From RYN-230 sp963770545 (GTDB lineage: Bacteria; Actinomycetota; Actinomycetes; Streptosporangiales; Streptosporangiaceae), in assembly GCA_963770545.1 (NCBI GenBank), contig CAVYQF010000035.1:124001-188000 (forward strand): a DNA stretch of 64,000 nt, read 5' to 3'. The notes under the pieces were generated by a model that was not told where the DNA came from, searched no databases, and worked only from the letters and a program-made list of their open reading frames with translations. A program made the position numbers and the translations under genes. Shown in pieces: positions 8,245 through 16,512 of this stretch (position 1 is its first letter; each line of letters starts with the position of its first letter).

Positions 8245-9471
8245 ATGCCCGCGATCCACTTTCTTGACGTGACCAACCGCGACGGCGTGCAGACCGCCCG
8301 CACCGGCCTGTCCAAGTTCGGCAAGATCATGGTGAACTTCTACCTGGGCCAGCTCGGCGTGGCCCAGTCTGAGCTGGGCTTCCCGTTCCTGTTCCACGAG
8401 GCGCCTTACATCCGGGCCAGCGTGGCGCTGGCCGAGGCGGGCGCGTTCGGCGGGCTGCGGCTGTCCGGCTGGTGCCGCGCCGTGCCGGGTGACGTGGCGG
8501 CGGCGGTCCCGCTCGGGCTGCGGCACTACAACCTGTCCATCTCCACCTCCGACCAGATGATCGTGCACAAGTTCCGCGGCCGGCTGGACCGGGAGTCGGT
8601 CATCTCGGAGATGGTGGCGGCGGTCCGGGCGGCGCGGGACGGCGGGGCGGAGACAATCGGGGTGAACGCCGAGGACGGCTCCCGCACCGATGAGGGGTTC
8701 CTGCTCGAGTTCGCGACGGCGGCCCGGGAGGCCGGGGCGGACCGGGTGCGCTACTGCGACACGATCGGCGGGGAGACACCGGACCGGATCCGCGAGCGCT
8801 TCGCCAAGCTGGCCACGGCCGTGCGGATCCCGGTCGAGACCCATTGCCATAACGACCTCGGCATGGCGGTGGCCAACTCAGTTTCGGGAGCCCTCGGGGA
8901 CCTGGACGCCGGCCAGGACGCGTGGGTGAACACCTGCGTCAACGGCATCGGCGAGCGGGCCGGCAACGCCGATCTGCTGTCGTGCATTCTCGCCTTCCGG
9001 CACGGTTTCGGGGTGGCGGGCCACGCCGAGATCGGTGATCCGCTCGACCTGTCCTGGGCCCGGCGGTTCGGCTGGTGGGCCAGCTATGCGTTCGGCCAGC
9101 CGCTGCCGCAGAACCAGCCGGGGGTGGGCCGGAACGCGTTCGCTCACGAGTCCGGCATCCACGCCGACGGCGCACTCAAGAACCGCCAGAACTACGAGCT
9201 GTACGACGACGACACGCTGGGGCCGTTCGGAGACGACTGGTTCACCCGGGCGGGCCGGGTCGTGCTGACCGGTGAGTACGGCGGGAAGGCCGGCTTCCGG
9301 CACGTGATGGACGGGCTGGGCATCCAGATCGCTGATGGCGATGAGGACCTGGCGTTCTCCGTGCTGCAGCTGTGCGCGTCGGCCAGCGGCAAGCCGCTGA
9401 CCGACGACGAGCTCCGCCTCATCGGGAGCTACCCGCACCAGCTCGCGCTGCTGTTCCCCGGCCTGATCTGA
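8245..9471 (+). CDS. Homocitrate synthase / 2-isopropylmalate synthase family protein
   Basis: The 408-residue protein is an HMG-CoA lyase-like TIM-barrel condensing enzyme. Landmarks are LDVTNRDGVQTA (the D-x-x-x-R-D-G metal and substrate loop), the metal pair in ETHCHNDLGMAVAN, GIGERAGNADL, and HESGIHADGALKN. It lacks the long C-terminal leucine-regulatory domain of classical LeuA, so it is closer to homocitrate/citramalate-type synthases. A plausible role is condensing acetyl-CoA with a 2-oxo acid. I chose ATG 8245, seven bases after GGAGG; the ATG at 8239 abuts that site and earlier in-frame codons run into the palindromic control region. Confidence 0.85.
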   Translation: MPAIHFLDVTNRDGVQTARTGLSKFGKIMVNFYLGQLGVAQSELGFPFLFHEAPYIRASVALAEAGAFGGLRLSGWCRAVPGDVAAAVPLGLRHYNLSISTSDQMIVHKFRGRLDRESVISEMVAAVRAARDGGAETIGVNAEDGSRTDEGFLLEFATAAREAGADRVRYCDTIGGETPDRIRERFAKLATAVRIPVETHCHNDLGMAVANSVSGALGDLDAGQDAWVNTCVNGIGERAGNADLLSCILAFRHGFGVAGHAEIGDPLDLSWARRFGWWASYAFGQPLPQNQPGVGRNAFAHESGIHADGALKNRQNYELYDDDTLGPFGDDWFTRAGRVVLTGEYGGKAGFRHVMDGLGIQIADGDEDLAFSVLQLCASASGKPLTDDELRLIGSYPHQLALLFPGLI

Positions 9472-9492
9472 CCGGGGCGGCGGAACAGCGCG

Positions 9493-9684
9493 TCAGCCGC
9501 CGATCTGCCGGCGGCGGCGGATGTCCTTCAGCCGCCGCCGCTGCGACGGATCGAGCATCAGGTACATCCCCGTCGGGATGCCGATCGCCAGGATGATCAC
9601 GCCTATGGCGAGCCACGGGCTCACTATGAACAAGATGAGACCGATAATGATCCCAGCAATCGCGAACTTCATACGACCGGACAA
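9493..9684 (-). CDS. Small two-span membrane protein
   Basis: A 63-residue protein from TTG 9684, six bases after GGAGG; an ATG at 9672 is four codons inside. It holds two hydrophobic segments (FAIAGIIIGLILFIVS and WLAIGVIILAIGIPTGMYLM) followed by a very basic tail (QRRRLKDIRRRRQ) that should lie in the cytoplasm. The pattern resembles small actinobacterial membrane proteins of unknown function. It is convergent with the homocitrate synthase-like gene, 21 bp apart. No function is proposed. Confidence 0.65.
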   Translation of the reverse strand: MSGRMKFAIAGIIIGLILFIVSPWLAIGVIILAIGIPTGMYLMLDPSQRRRLKDIRRRRQIGG

Positions 9685-9949
9685 CTTCTGCCTCCTCAGG
9701 CGGCGCGGATACGGTTCCCGGCCGGCCAGGACACGGCCGACCCGTGCCCGGCCGGACCGCCACATCCGCGCCTGCTAAGTGAAACGCCGGCTGGCCGCCA
9801 CGTAGTTCCGCGTCCGCCGGTTCTGCGCATGTTTCCAGGCTGTGCCCAGCTTCCCGGCCTCCTGGACATGGCCGGCCTGCATTCCCGGGCCCGGGTTCGC
9901 AGGTGCGGTCCGGGCCGGCCAGGATGGCCGCAGTGACCAGGAGGCTGTC

Positions 9950-10522
9950 ATGACCCTATCGCTGCCCGTCGATCCCGACGCCAACGAGTTGCTTTCGCGT
10001 GACCCGCTCGCGCTGCTCATCGGCATGCTGCTGGACCAGCAGGTGCCCCTGGAGAAGGCGTTCAGCGGGCCGCGGGACCTGGTGCGCCGGCTCGGCCACG
10101 AGCCGACCGCGGGAGAACTCGCGGACTTTGATCCGGACGCGCTGGCCGCGGTGTTCAGCGACCGGCCGGCCCTGCACCGTTACCCGAAGGCCATGGCCGC
10201 CCGGACCCAGGACCTGGCCCGGCTGATCGTGGACCGTTACGACGGGGACCCGGCCCAGATCTGGACTGGCGCGGCCACCGGCGAGGAACTGGTGGCCAGG
10301 ATCGCGCAGCTGCCTGGTTTCGGTGCGACCAAGGCGCAGATCTTCGCGGCCCTGCTGGGCAAGCAACTCGGGGTCCGGCCGCCAGGCTGGCAGGCGGCTA
10401 CCGGCCCGTTCGGCCAGGAGGGTTCCCGGATCTCGGTCGCCGACATCACCGACCGTGAGTCCCTGGCCGAGGTCCGCGCCTACAAGCTGCAGCGCAAAGC
10501 CGCCGCCAAAGCGGCCCGGTGA
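9950..10522 (+). CDS. HhH-GPD family base-excision repair-like protein
   Basis: A 190-residue protein of the actinobacterial HhH-GPD glycosylase-like group. Its N-terminal helix region has LALLIGMLLDQQVPLEKAF. The helix-hairpin-helix is visible as RIAQLPGFGATKAQIFAALL (about residues 113-132). No obvious catalytic aspartate follows the hairpin at the usual ~20-residue spacing, so enzymatic activity is uncertain. It is probably a DNA-binding or repair-related protein. ATG 9950 follows AGGAGG by 5 bases. The MBL-fold gene starts 4 bp after its stop, so the two are likely co-transcribed. Confidence 0.8.
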   Translation: MTLSLPVDPDANELLSRDPLALLIGMLLDQQVPLEKAFSGPRDLVRRLGHEPTAGELADFDPDALAAVFSDRPALHRYPKAMAARTQDLARLIVDRYDGDPAQIWTGAATGEELVARIAQLPGFGATKAQIFAALLGKQLGVRPPGWQAATGPFGQEGSRISVADITDRESLAEVRAYKLQRKAAAKAAR

Positions 10523-10526
10523 CGCC

Positions 10527-11129
10527 GTGACCCAATCAGGTGAGGCACTGGCCGGGACCGCGCAGGTGTTCGTGCTGCACGAGGGCTACGCCCGGGAAGA
10601 AGCCGACGCGGACCGGGTGGGCAGCACGGTCACGCTGATCGTGGACGGCGGCCGGGTGATCATCGTCGATCCCGGCATGGTGTCCGGCCGTGACGCCCTG
10701 CTCAGCGCGCTGCACGCCCACGTGAACAGCCCGGCCGGGGTGACCGATGTGGTGTTCAGTCACCACCACCCGGACCACACCCTCAACGCGGCATTGTTCC
10801 CGGATGCCGTCGTGCATGATCACTGGGCCAGCTACGACGGCGACCGGTGGATCGGCCGGGAGCCCGGGGACTTCGCGCTCACTCCGTCGGTCCGGCTCAT
10901 TGCCACCCCGGGGCACACCGCCGAGGACATCACGACGCTCGCATCCACCCCGGCGGACGTGTACGCCTGCACGCACGCCTGGTGGGGACCGGACGGGCCG
11001 GCCGACGACCCGCTCGGCACGGACCAGGCCGCGCTGCACCAGAGCCGGGCGCGAATCCTCGCGGTGGCCACGGTTATCGTGCCCGGGCACGGCCCTGCCT
11101 TCCGCCCCGGCCCGGACACGCCCCGCTAG
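10527..11129 (+). CDS. MBL-fold metallo-hydrolase
   Basis: A compact ~200-residue metallo-beta-lactamase fold protein. The zinc motif is VFSHHHPDHTLN, with further ligands in ATPGHTAEDIT and VPGHGPAF. Lack of extra domains and overall size resemble MBLAC1-like proteins, whose substrates vary. The specific substrate cannot be predicted. It starts at GTG 10527, only 4 bp after the HhH-GPD stop, so translation is probably coupled. An in-frame ATG far upstream lies inside the preceding gene and is not used. Confidence 0.8.
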   Translation: MTQSGEALAGTAQVFVLHEGYAREEADADRVGSTVTLIVDGGRVIIVDPGMVSGRDALLSALHAHVNSPAGVTDVVFSHHHPDHTLNAALFPDAVVHDHWASYDGDRWIGREPGDFALTPSVRLIATPGHTAEDITTLASTPADVYACTHAWWGPDGPADDPLGTDQAALHQSRARILAVATVIVPGHGPAFRPGPDTPR

Positions 11130-11158
11130 CGGAGACGCCAGCACTGGCCCCTGAGTGG

Positions 11159-11548
11159 TCAGGTCGAGAAACCCGTGACGTGCTCGGGAGTCAGCCGCCC
11201 GATCAGCCGGTGCGAGCCGGGCGGGTCTGGCGGCGGGTCCTGGCCGAGGTAGCGCCGGGTCAGCTCAACCGACAGCCGGCGGCCGGGATCATCAACCAGT
11301 TCAACGAGGCCGCGAATGTCCGCGGTGCGATACGGATCGTCCGCCGCGAACACGGTTACTGACGCGCGCGGGTCGCGGCGCAGATTCCGCGCTTTGCGGC
11401 GCTGATCATGGGTCGTGAAGATAAGTACGTCGCCATCCCGGGCCACCCAGATCACCGAGGTCTGCGGCGTTCCGTCTGGATTCAGCGTCGCCAGCACCGC
11501 AAACGGGCGTCCGTCCAGAAGGCCCTTCACCCGGTCGTCGAGGACCAT
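11159..11548 (-). CDS. PPOX-class F420/flavin-dependent oxidoreductase
   Basis: A 129-residue split-barrel protein of the pyridoxamine 5'-phosphate oxidase-like superfamily. The N-terminal half shows FAVLATLNPDGTPQTSVIWV and the flavin/F420 contact segment VLIFTTHDQRRKARNLRRDP, typical of actinobacterial F420-dependent PPOX enzymes. It probably reduces or oxidises a small molecule; the substrate is unknown. ATG 11548 follows AAAGGGG. An upstream in-frame ATG at 11593 would add a basic segment not found in the family. It is a single gene, convergent with the MBL gene. Confidence 0.85.
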   Translation of the reverse strand: MVLDDRVKGLLDGRPFAVLATLNPDGTPQTSVIWVARDGDVLIFTTHDQRRKARNLRRDPRASVTVFAADDPYRTADIRGLVELVDDPGRRLSVELTRRYLGQDPPPDPPGSHRLIGRLTPEHVTGFST

Positions 11549-11644
11549 AGAGCGCCCCTTTCTCCCCCACCTACGCAGGGGTCGGCTCGGCACCAGCGTG
11601 GACTATGGAGTACCCCGGGTCGTGGTCGGGCGCTCCGTAAGGGT

Positions 11645-14416
11645 TCAGGAGATCAGGTCCAGCTCCCGCGCCCGGTTGACGGCCTCGGTGCGGTTGGAGC
11701 CGCCGAGTTTGCCCAGGATATGACCGACGTGCTTCTTGACCGTGTCGAGAGTGACCACGAGTTCCCGCGCGATGTCCTGGTTGGACCGGCCCGCGGCCAC
11801 CAGCCGCAGCACTTCCAGCTCGCGGCCGGTCAGCGGCTCGATCAGGCCCGGCGACGCCGCCCGGGCCGGCCGGGTGCCCGGGACCGGGCCGGCGTTCCCG
11901 AAGGCCCGCTGGAGCCGGGCCAGGAAGGCCAGCGGGACCCGGGCCGCGGTCTGGTCGGCCCGCTGGGCCGCGATCAGCCGGCCCAGCAGCCTGGCCATGG
12001 GCGGGCCTTCGTCAGCGAAGACCCGGACGTGGCCCTGCTGGCCGGCCAGGGTGAGCATCCCGGCCAGGGTGGTTACCGCTTCGCTCTCCCGGCCGCTGGC
12101 CGCGAGGGCCAGGGCACGCAGGGCGCCCGTCTCGATGATGCTGCCGGTCCGCTCCTGGCCCATTGCGGCGGTGTGCAGCCGGTCCAGCAGCGCGAGCGCC
12201 TGGCCAGGCTGGCCTTGGGCGAGCAGCAGGCGGCCCAGCACCAGGTGCCCCGGTTCGCGAGCGTAGTCCGGCTCGTCGCCGGGTTGCAGGCCGCGTTCGG
12301 CCACCCAGCGGGCGACGGCGGGCAGGTCACCCTGGGCTAGCAGCAGCCGGGCCTGCTGGGCTGGGGCCGGGTTGAGCGGGCCGGCCTGCGCCTGGGAGGT
12401 CCGCACGGCTTCCCGCATCGCTTCCAGCGCCCCGGCCTGATCCCCCTGGGCCTCCCGGATCCAGGCCAGCGTCACCAGGCCGGCCGCCAGCGGCGAGACA
12501 TAGGGGAGCCGGCGGCACAGCTCGATGCCCTCGGTGACCTGCTCCAGGGCGGCGTCGAGTTCGTCCCGCTGGCGGGCCACTTCGGCCAGGCCCACATACC
12601 CGATACCGGCCGCGGGCAGCGGCGCCCGGCCGGGGCCGGCGGTCGCTTCCCGCGCCTGCTGGTAGGTCTGGACGGCCGCGTCCAGGCGTGCCCGGCCCCG
12701 CTGGACCTGGCCGAGCAGGTGACGGCCCCAGGCCACGAAGACGGGCCGGTCGGCCCACGCGGCGATGCTGGGCGCCAGGGCGCGCTCCGCTGCCGCGAGC
12801 CGGCCGCGGAGCCACTGCGCCACGGCCAGGTCGCAGCCGGCCTCGTAGTCCTGCAGCCGGTCGTCCTGGCCCAGCTCGGCCCGGGCCTGCGACGCGAACG
12901 CGGCGGTGGCCTCCGCGTCCCCCCGGTACTGGGCGGCAAAGCCCCGGCACAGCGCGATGTGGGCCGGGATGTTGGCCAGCACGCTGCTGCCCCGGCCGAT
13001 GCTGGGCTCGAACGGCTCATCGGCCGCGGCCGCGAGAGCCCGCTCGGCCGCGTCGGCGAAGCGCTGCACCTCCTCCATCCGGCCGGCGGCCCCAGCCAGC
13101 TGGGCCTGGGCCAGCAGCAGCCGGGGACGCGACTGGACCAGTCCGGCGGGCAGCGCCGAAATCCAGCGCTGGATCGTCGCTGCCTCCCCGCGCAGCCGGT
13201 ACACGGCGTCGAAGTACCGCTCGATCAGCCGGGCCGCCCAGGTCATCTCCCCAGCGGCGATCGCGTGCCGGATCGCCTCATCGGCCAGCCCGTGCTCCTC
13301 ATGCCAGGCGGCCGCGTTGCGGTGCAGCCGCGCGGCCCGGCCCGGCTCCTGCTCCAGGCGGGCGCGGAGCAGATCGGCGAACAGGCGGTGGTAACGCCAC
13401 CAGCCGCGCACCTCATCGAGCGGCAGCAGGAACAGGCCGGCCTGCTCTATCTGCTCGAGCAGGGCCTGGCTGTCCCCTCGTCCGGTGACGGCGTCGCACA
13501 GCCCGCCGCTGAGCCGTTCCAGCACCGATGTCTCCAGCAGGAACGTCTGCAGCTGCTCGGGCTGGCACTCCAGTACTTCCTCGCCCAGGTAGTCCAGGAC
13601 ATAGCGGTGGCTGCCAGTAAACGCGGCCACGAAAGCGGCCGCGTCGGCCTGACCGCGCAGGGACAAGGCCGCGAGCTGCAGCCCGGCCGCCCAGCCCTCG
13701 GTCCGCGCGGCCAGCGCGGCCACGGCCGTATCGGGCAGGGGCGTCTTCGGCTCTCCGGCCATCTCCCGCAACAGTGCGCCGGCCTCATCCGCCGTGAACC
13801 GCAGGTCGGCGGCCCGCAGCTCGGCCAACTGCCCGCGGGCCCGCAGCCGGGCCAGGGCCAGGGGTGGATCAGACCGGCTGGTCAGCACCAGGCGCAGCCC
13901 AGGCGGCCAGTGATCCAGCAGGAACTGCACCGAATCGTGCACGGGCCGGGCGGCGATCACGTGATAGTCGTCGAGGACCAGCACGGCCTCGTCCGCGGCG
14001 GGCCTGGCGTCCAGGTCATTGATCAGCGCTGTGAGCAGACCCTCGAATGAGGCCGGAGTCGGCGGCCCGATCAGCGGCCCCACGCGAGCGCCGATCCCCG
14101 GGCGCACCCGGTCCAGCGCGGCGACCGCGTGCCGCCAGAACCTGGCCGGGTCGTTATCGCCGGGATCTAGCGACAGCCACGCTACCGGGCGCTGGCCGGC
14201 CAGCGCCCAGTCGGCCACCAGGACCGTCTTGCCGTATCCGGCCGGGGCGCAGACCAGGACCATCCCCTGGCCTGGCCCGGCATCGAGCTGTCCGGCCAGG
14301 CGGGGCCGGCGCACCAGGCCGGGTTGCGGGACCGGCAGGTACAGCTTGGTAGCCAGGAGGGTGTCGCCTCCGGGCGCGGCGGCCGGGGGTGCCACCGCCG
14401 CGGGCGGTTCAGCCAT
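11645..14416 (-). CDS. LAL/MalT-type LuxR family transcriptional regulator
   Basis: A 923-residue signal-transduction ATPase regulator. It begins with the LATKLYLP segment typical of MalT-like proteins. The NTPase domain has Walker A VCAPAGYGKTV (about residues 56-66) and Walker B VLVLDDYHVI (about 145). A long TPR/helical-repeat region of about 550 residues follows. The C-terminal LuxR helix-turn-helix (LTGRELEVLRLVAAGRSNQD and DTVKKHVGHILGKLG) binds DNA. Members are activated by a small ligand and switch on metabolic or secondary-metabolite genes. No obvious target cluster adjoins it; the VOC gene lies 136 bp upstream on the same strand. Confidence 0.9.
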   Translation of the reverse strand: MAEPPAAVAPPAAAPGGDTLLATKLYLPVPQPGLVRRPRLAGQLDAGPGQGMVLVCAPAGYGKTVLVADWALAGQRPVAWLSLDPGDNDPARFWRHAVAALDRVRPGIGARVGPLIGPPTPASFEGLLTALINDLDARPAADEAVLVLDDYHVIAARPVHDSVQFLLDHWPPGLRLVLTSRSDPPLALARLRARGQLAELRAADLRFTADEAGALLREMAGEPKTPLPDTAVAALAARTEGWAAGLQLAALSLRGQADAAAFVAAFTGSHRYVLDYLGEEVLECQPEQLQTFLLETSVLERLSGGLCDAVTGRGDSQALLEQIEQAGLFLLPLDEVRGWWRYHRLFADLLRARLEQEPGRAARLHRNAAAWHEEHGLADEAIRHAIAAGEMTWAARLIERYFDAVYRLRGEAATIQRWISALPAGLVQSRPRLLLAQAQLAGAAGRMEEVQRFADAAERALAAAADEPFEPSIGRGSSVLANIPAHIALCRGFAAQYRGDAEATAAFASQARAELGQDDRLQDYEAGCDLAVAQWLRGRLAAAERALAPSIAAWADRPVFVAWGRHLLGQVQRGRARLDAAVQTYQQAREATAGPGRAPLPAAGIGYVGLAEVARQRDELDAALEQVTEGIELCRRLPYVSPLAAGLVTLAWIREAQGDQAGALEAMREAVRTSQAQAGPLNPAPAQQARLLLAQGDLPAVARWVAERGLQPGDEPDYAREPGHLVLGRLLLAQGQPGQALALLDRLHTAAMGQERTGSIIETGALRALALAASGRESEAVTTLAGMLTLAGQQGHVRVFADEGPPMARLLGRLIAAQRADQTAARVPLAFLARLQRAFGNAGPVPGTRPARAASPGLIEPLTGRELEVLRLVAAGRSNQDIARELVVTLDTVKKHVGHILGKLGGSNRTEAVNRARELDLIS

Positions 14417-14551
14417 CAGGAACCCGCCATGCTCAGTGCCTCCAGCGATGATCCGGGTCGCTGCGCAGCAGCCCCCATAGTAATAGCCGGCGGCCGGCCG
14501 GCTCAGGGTGCGCAGCTCGCGGGGCGCGCCTTCAGGGCATCGCGTCCCCGG

Positions 14552-14950
14552 TCAGCCGCTGAACTTCTTGATGGCGTCCTCGGTAACAGGCGTGAAGAGG
14601 TTGACCAGGTTGCCGTCGGGGTCGCGGAACAGGATGGAGCGGTTGCCCCACGGCATGGTGGTGGGCTCCTGCACCCAGTCGCTGACCAGCGGCTCGAGCC
14701 GTTCGTACTCGCGGTCCACGTCGTCGACGCGGAACTCGATGATGATGGTGTGGTTGTCGGCGGGCCGGGCGGAGTCTTCCCCGAACAGCTGTGTCGTCTG
14801 GGTGTGGCCGATGGCCAGGGCGCAGGACGGCATGATCAGCTCGGCGAACACCGGCGTGTAGCGCACCGCCTCGACGCCGGTGACCTGCTCGTAGAACTGG
14901 ATCACCCGGTCAAGGTCGTCGGTGATCATGCGGATAGAGACCAGATCCAT
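14552..14950 (-). CDS. VOC (glyoxalase/bleomycin-resistance fold) family protein
   Basis: A 132-residue single vicinal-oxygen-chelate domain with two beta-alpha-beta-beta-beta halves: IRMITDDLDRVIQFYEQVTG at the N-terminus and ILFRDPDGNLVNLFTP at the C-terminus. Such proteins are metal-dependent small-molecule enzymes or binding proteins. The ATG follows GAGG about 8 bases upstream. It is divergent from a TetR gene across a perfect operator, so it is the most likely repressor target and may modify or bind the TetR ligand. The substrate is unknown. Confidence 0.85.
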   Translation of the reverse strand: MDLVSIRMITDDLDRVIQFYEQVTGVEAVRYTPVFAELIMPSCALAIGHTQTTQLFGEDSARPADNHTIIIEFRVDDVDREYERLEPLVSDWVQEPTTMPWGNRSILFRDPDGNLVNLFTPVTEDAIKKFSG

Positions 14951-14990
14951 GGCATCGTCCTCTTTCGAGAGCAGGTGATCTTGTAATAAA

Positions 14991-15013
14991 CGCTACGCTA
15001 CCATAGCGTAGCG
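14991..15013. promoter_or_regulatory. Perfect 10-3-10 palindromic operator for the TetR regulator
   Basis: CGCTACGCTA (14991-15000) and TAGCGTAGCG (15004-15013) are exact reverse complements separated by CCA. Each arm is itself a near-repeat (GCTA-CGCTA). The site lies in the 79-bp gap between the VOC and TetR genes, 16 bp upstream of the TetR start, and would cover promoter elements of both. Position and symmetry are typical of autoregulated TetR repressors. Confidence 0.85.
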
Positions 15014-15029
15014 AAGTGGAGGATCAGGA

Positions 15030-15698
15030 ATGAGACAGGGAACGCCTGGCCGCGCTCAGCCCCCGCGTCGCCCGGCAGCAGCATCGGAAAACGGCGGCGG
15101 CGCCGCCGGGGTCGACGGTCGCGTGCAACGGTCGCGATCCCGGGTGCTCACGACCGCCTTCGAGCTGCTCAGCGAGAGCGGGGTCGGTGGCTTCACCGTC
15201 GATGAGGTGTCCCGCCGGTCGGGGGTCGCGAAGACCACCATCTACCGTCACTGGCCATCTCGTGAGGTGCTGGTGATCGATGCCGCCTCCCGGATCAGCG
15301 CCGAGCAGGAGGTTCCCGATACCGGCTCGGTCGAGGGTGATGTCACAGCGATCCTGGCCAACCTGGGCTACCTGCTGACCACGGCCCGGTGGTCGTCGGT
15401 CGTGCCCTCGATCGTCAACGTCGCCGAGCGCGATCCGGAGTTCGCCAGCCTGCACGGCAGGATCCAGCGCGGGCATGCGGCACCGCTCAGGCAGGTCATC
15501 GAGCGAGCGGCACGCCGGGGCTTGATATCCGCGTCAGCGGACCCGTTGACCATGGTCTCGGCTCTGATCGGGCCGCTGTACTACCGTCGCTGGTTCTCAC
15601 GTGAACCGATCGATGATCAGTTCGTCAAGACGATCGTCAGGAACGTGATCAGCGGTCAGCCAGCCACCGCCGATCCGGGCCAGGACACGCGGACTTAG
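15030..15698 (+). CDS. TetR/AcrR family transcriptional regulator
   Basis: A 222-residue repressor with an unusually long ~30-residue disordered head. The TetR DNA-binding domain follows (RVLTTAFELLSESGVGGFTV, then VSRRSGVAKTTIYRHW). The C-terminal ligand domain ends FVKTIVRNVISG and resembles TetR_C subgroups that sense hydrophobic small molecules. ATG 15030 follows GGAGG by 7 bases. It lies next to the palindrome at 14991-15013 and divergent from the VOC gene, so it probably represses both itself and that gene. It is convergent with hicB. Confidence 0.9.
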   Translation: MRQGTPGRAQPPRRPAAASENGGGAAGVDGRVQRSRSRVLTTAFELLSESGVGGFTVDEVSRRSGVAKTTIYRHWPSREVLVIDAASRISAEQEVPDTGSVEGDVTAILANLGYLLTTARWSSVVPSIVNVAERDPEFASLHGRIQRGHAAPLRQVIERAARRGLISASADPLTMVSALIGPLYYRRWFSREPIDDQFVKTIVRNVISGQPATADPGQDTRT

Positions 15699-15737
15699 CT
15701 GGCCAGCTCAGGGACGCTGCACGTCGCGGAAAATGGG

Positions 15738-15965
15738 TCAGGCGGCGGCCGGATCGAGGATTGTCACACCGGCAGCCTCTGACTGCTCGGGCACCGGGCG
15801 GCCTTCCTGCCGCAGCAGGGCGATGTGCGCGGCCATGGCCTCGATCATCAGCCTCTCGGTCTCCTGGCGGGTGTCTCCGGCGGCAACAACCCCAGGGAGA
15901 TCAGGAGAATATGCCGAATACCCTGCCTGATCATCGCCCTCGAAGACGACCACGTAGCCGGTCAC
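15738..15965 (-). CDS. hicB: HicB-like antitoxin
   Basis: A 75-residue protein with the HicB partial RNase-H-like fold: YVVVFEGDDQAGYSAYSPDL, PGVVAAGDTRQETERLM and HIALLRQEGRPVPEQS. It is a short form without a separate C-terminal ribbon-helix-helix or HTH. GTG 15965 overlaps the hicA stop in GTGA, matching the usual hicA-hicB order and coupling. HicB proteins bind and neutralise HicA and usually help autorepress the operon. The frame stays open upstream to 16313, but that extension runs through hicA antisense to its frame and is not coding. Confidence 0.88.
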   Translation of the reverse strand: MTGYVVVFEGDDQAGYSAYSPDLPGVVAAGDTRQETERLMIEAMAAHIALLRQEGRPVPEQSEAAGVTILDPAAA

Positions 15966-16159
15966 GGCCGCTCCTTTCGCAGGCCTGCTTGCTTCAGGAT
16001 GCTCGACTCGGTCTTGGGTTTCAAGGTAGCGCTCAGCTTGCCCGCTACCGTCACCAGGCCAGGCTTCTCCGGATGGGTGAAATGCCGATGGGAGCCGGAG
16101 ACACGCTTCAATGTCCAGCCATCCTGCTGTAACAGGATGATGACCTCGCTGATCTTCAT
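15962..16159 (-). CDS. hicA: HicA-like mRNA interferase toxin
   Basis: A 65-residue double-stranded RNA-binding-fold toxin: MKISEVIILLQQDGWTLKR, then the catalytic-histidine segment GSHRHFTHPEKPG, then VTVAGKLS and KPKTESSILKQAGL. HicA cleaves mRNA and tmRNA; the histidine in GSHRHF is the expected key residue and is present. I start at ATG 16159; a GTG two codons upstream (16165) is possible. The stop overlaps hicB by four bases. Codon use is slightly less GC-rich than in neighbouring genes, and the module lies beside a duplicated ABC permease fragment, hinting at insertion. Confidence 0.88.
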   Translation of the reverse strand: MKISEVIILLQQDGWTLKRVSGSHRHFTHPEKPGLVTVAGKLSATLKPKTESSILKQAGLRKERP

Positions 16160-16166
16160 AGGCACA

Positions 16167-16192
16167 GTCCGACGGTAATTCTGGGATCGGAC
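16167..16192. promoter_or_regulatory. Candidate hicAB operator/promoter dyad
   Basis: GTCCGA (16167-16172) and TCGGAC (16187-16192) form perfect 6-bp arms around a 14-bp centre containing GAATTA on the minus strand, a possible -10 element. The dyad ends directly upstream of hicA, where a HicB- or HicAB-bound operator is expected. Confidence 0.45.
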
Positions 16193-16262
16193 ATTTCATT
16201 TCGTGTCGCCCCCGGAGAGCGTTAGGGACGCCTACATGATCCCGGCCCAGCCCTGAGACGCC

Positions 16263-16344
16263 GACCGAGCCCACCAGCGCCCCGGCGAACACCCCGATCG
16301 CCAGCCTGGTCACGCCGCCGGTGGCGATCAGGCCGGCCAGCAGC
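16263..16344. repeat. 82-bp exact duplicate of an ABC permease segment (copy A)
   Basis: This stretch is identical, in the same orientation, to 16810-16891 inside the ABC permease gene. On both sides the match ends abruptly. Copy A is out of its coding context and lies between hicA and the permease 3' end. It suggests a duplication or insertion event that placed hicAB here. Confidence 0.95.
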
Positions 16345-16512
16345 GGAACGCGCGCCGTTTAACCGGTGGCCCCGCCGGGCCGCAGCCAGTTACTCACGTG
16401 CACGGCCAGCATCAGCCGCCCATCGGCAGCGCGTGGCAACGGCAATCCGGCCAGCCGCAGCCGGCCAATGTCGATCCGATGTCCGCTACCGTCACCCCCC
16501 GCGCCCGGCAGC
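16345..16512. other. Gene-free stretch between permease and duplicated fragment
   Basis: Together with copy A and the hicA upstream region (16166-16262), this makes 347 bp without a supported gene. On the minus strand one frame stays open to a TAA at 16359, with plausible residues such as HRIDIGRLRL. It has no start codon after the permease stop, so it looks like a gene remnant rather than a gene. Confidence 0.5.

Noticed and set aside
15738..16313. A long HicB-like protein of 191 residues
   Set aside because: The upstream part runs through hicA in another frame and through the duplicated permease fragment. The GTG at 15965 in a GTGA overlap gives a normal HicB.
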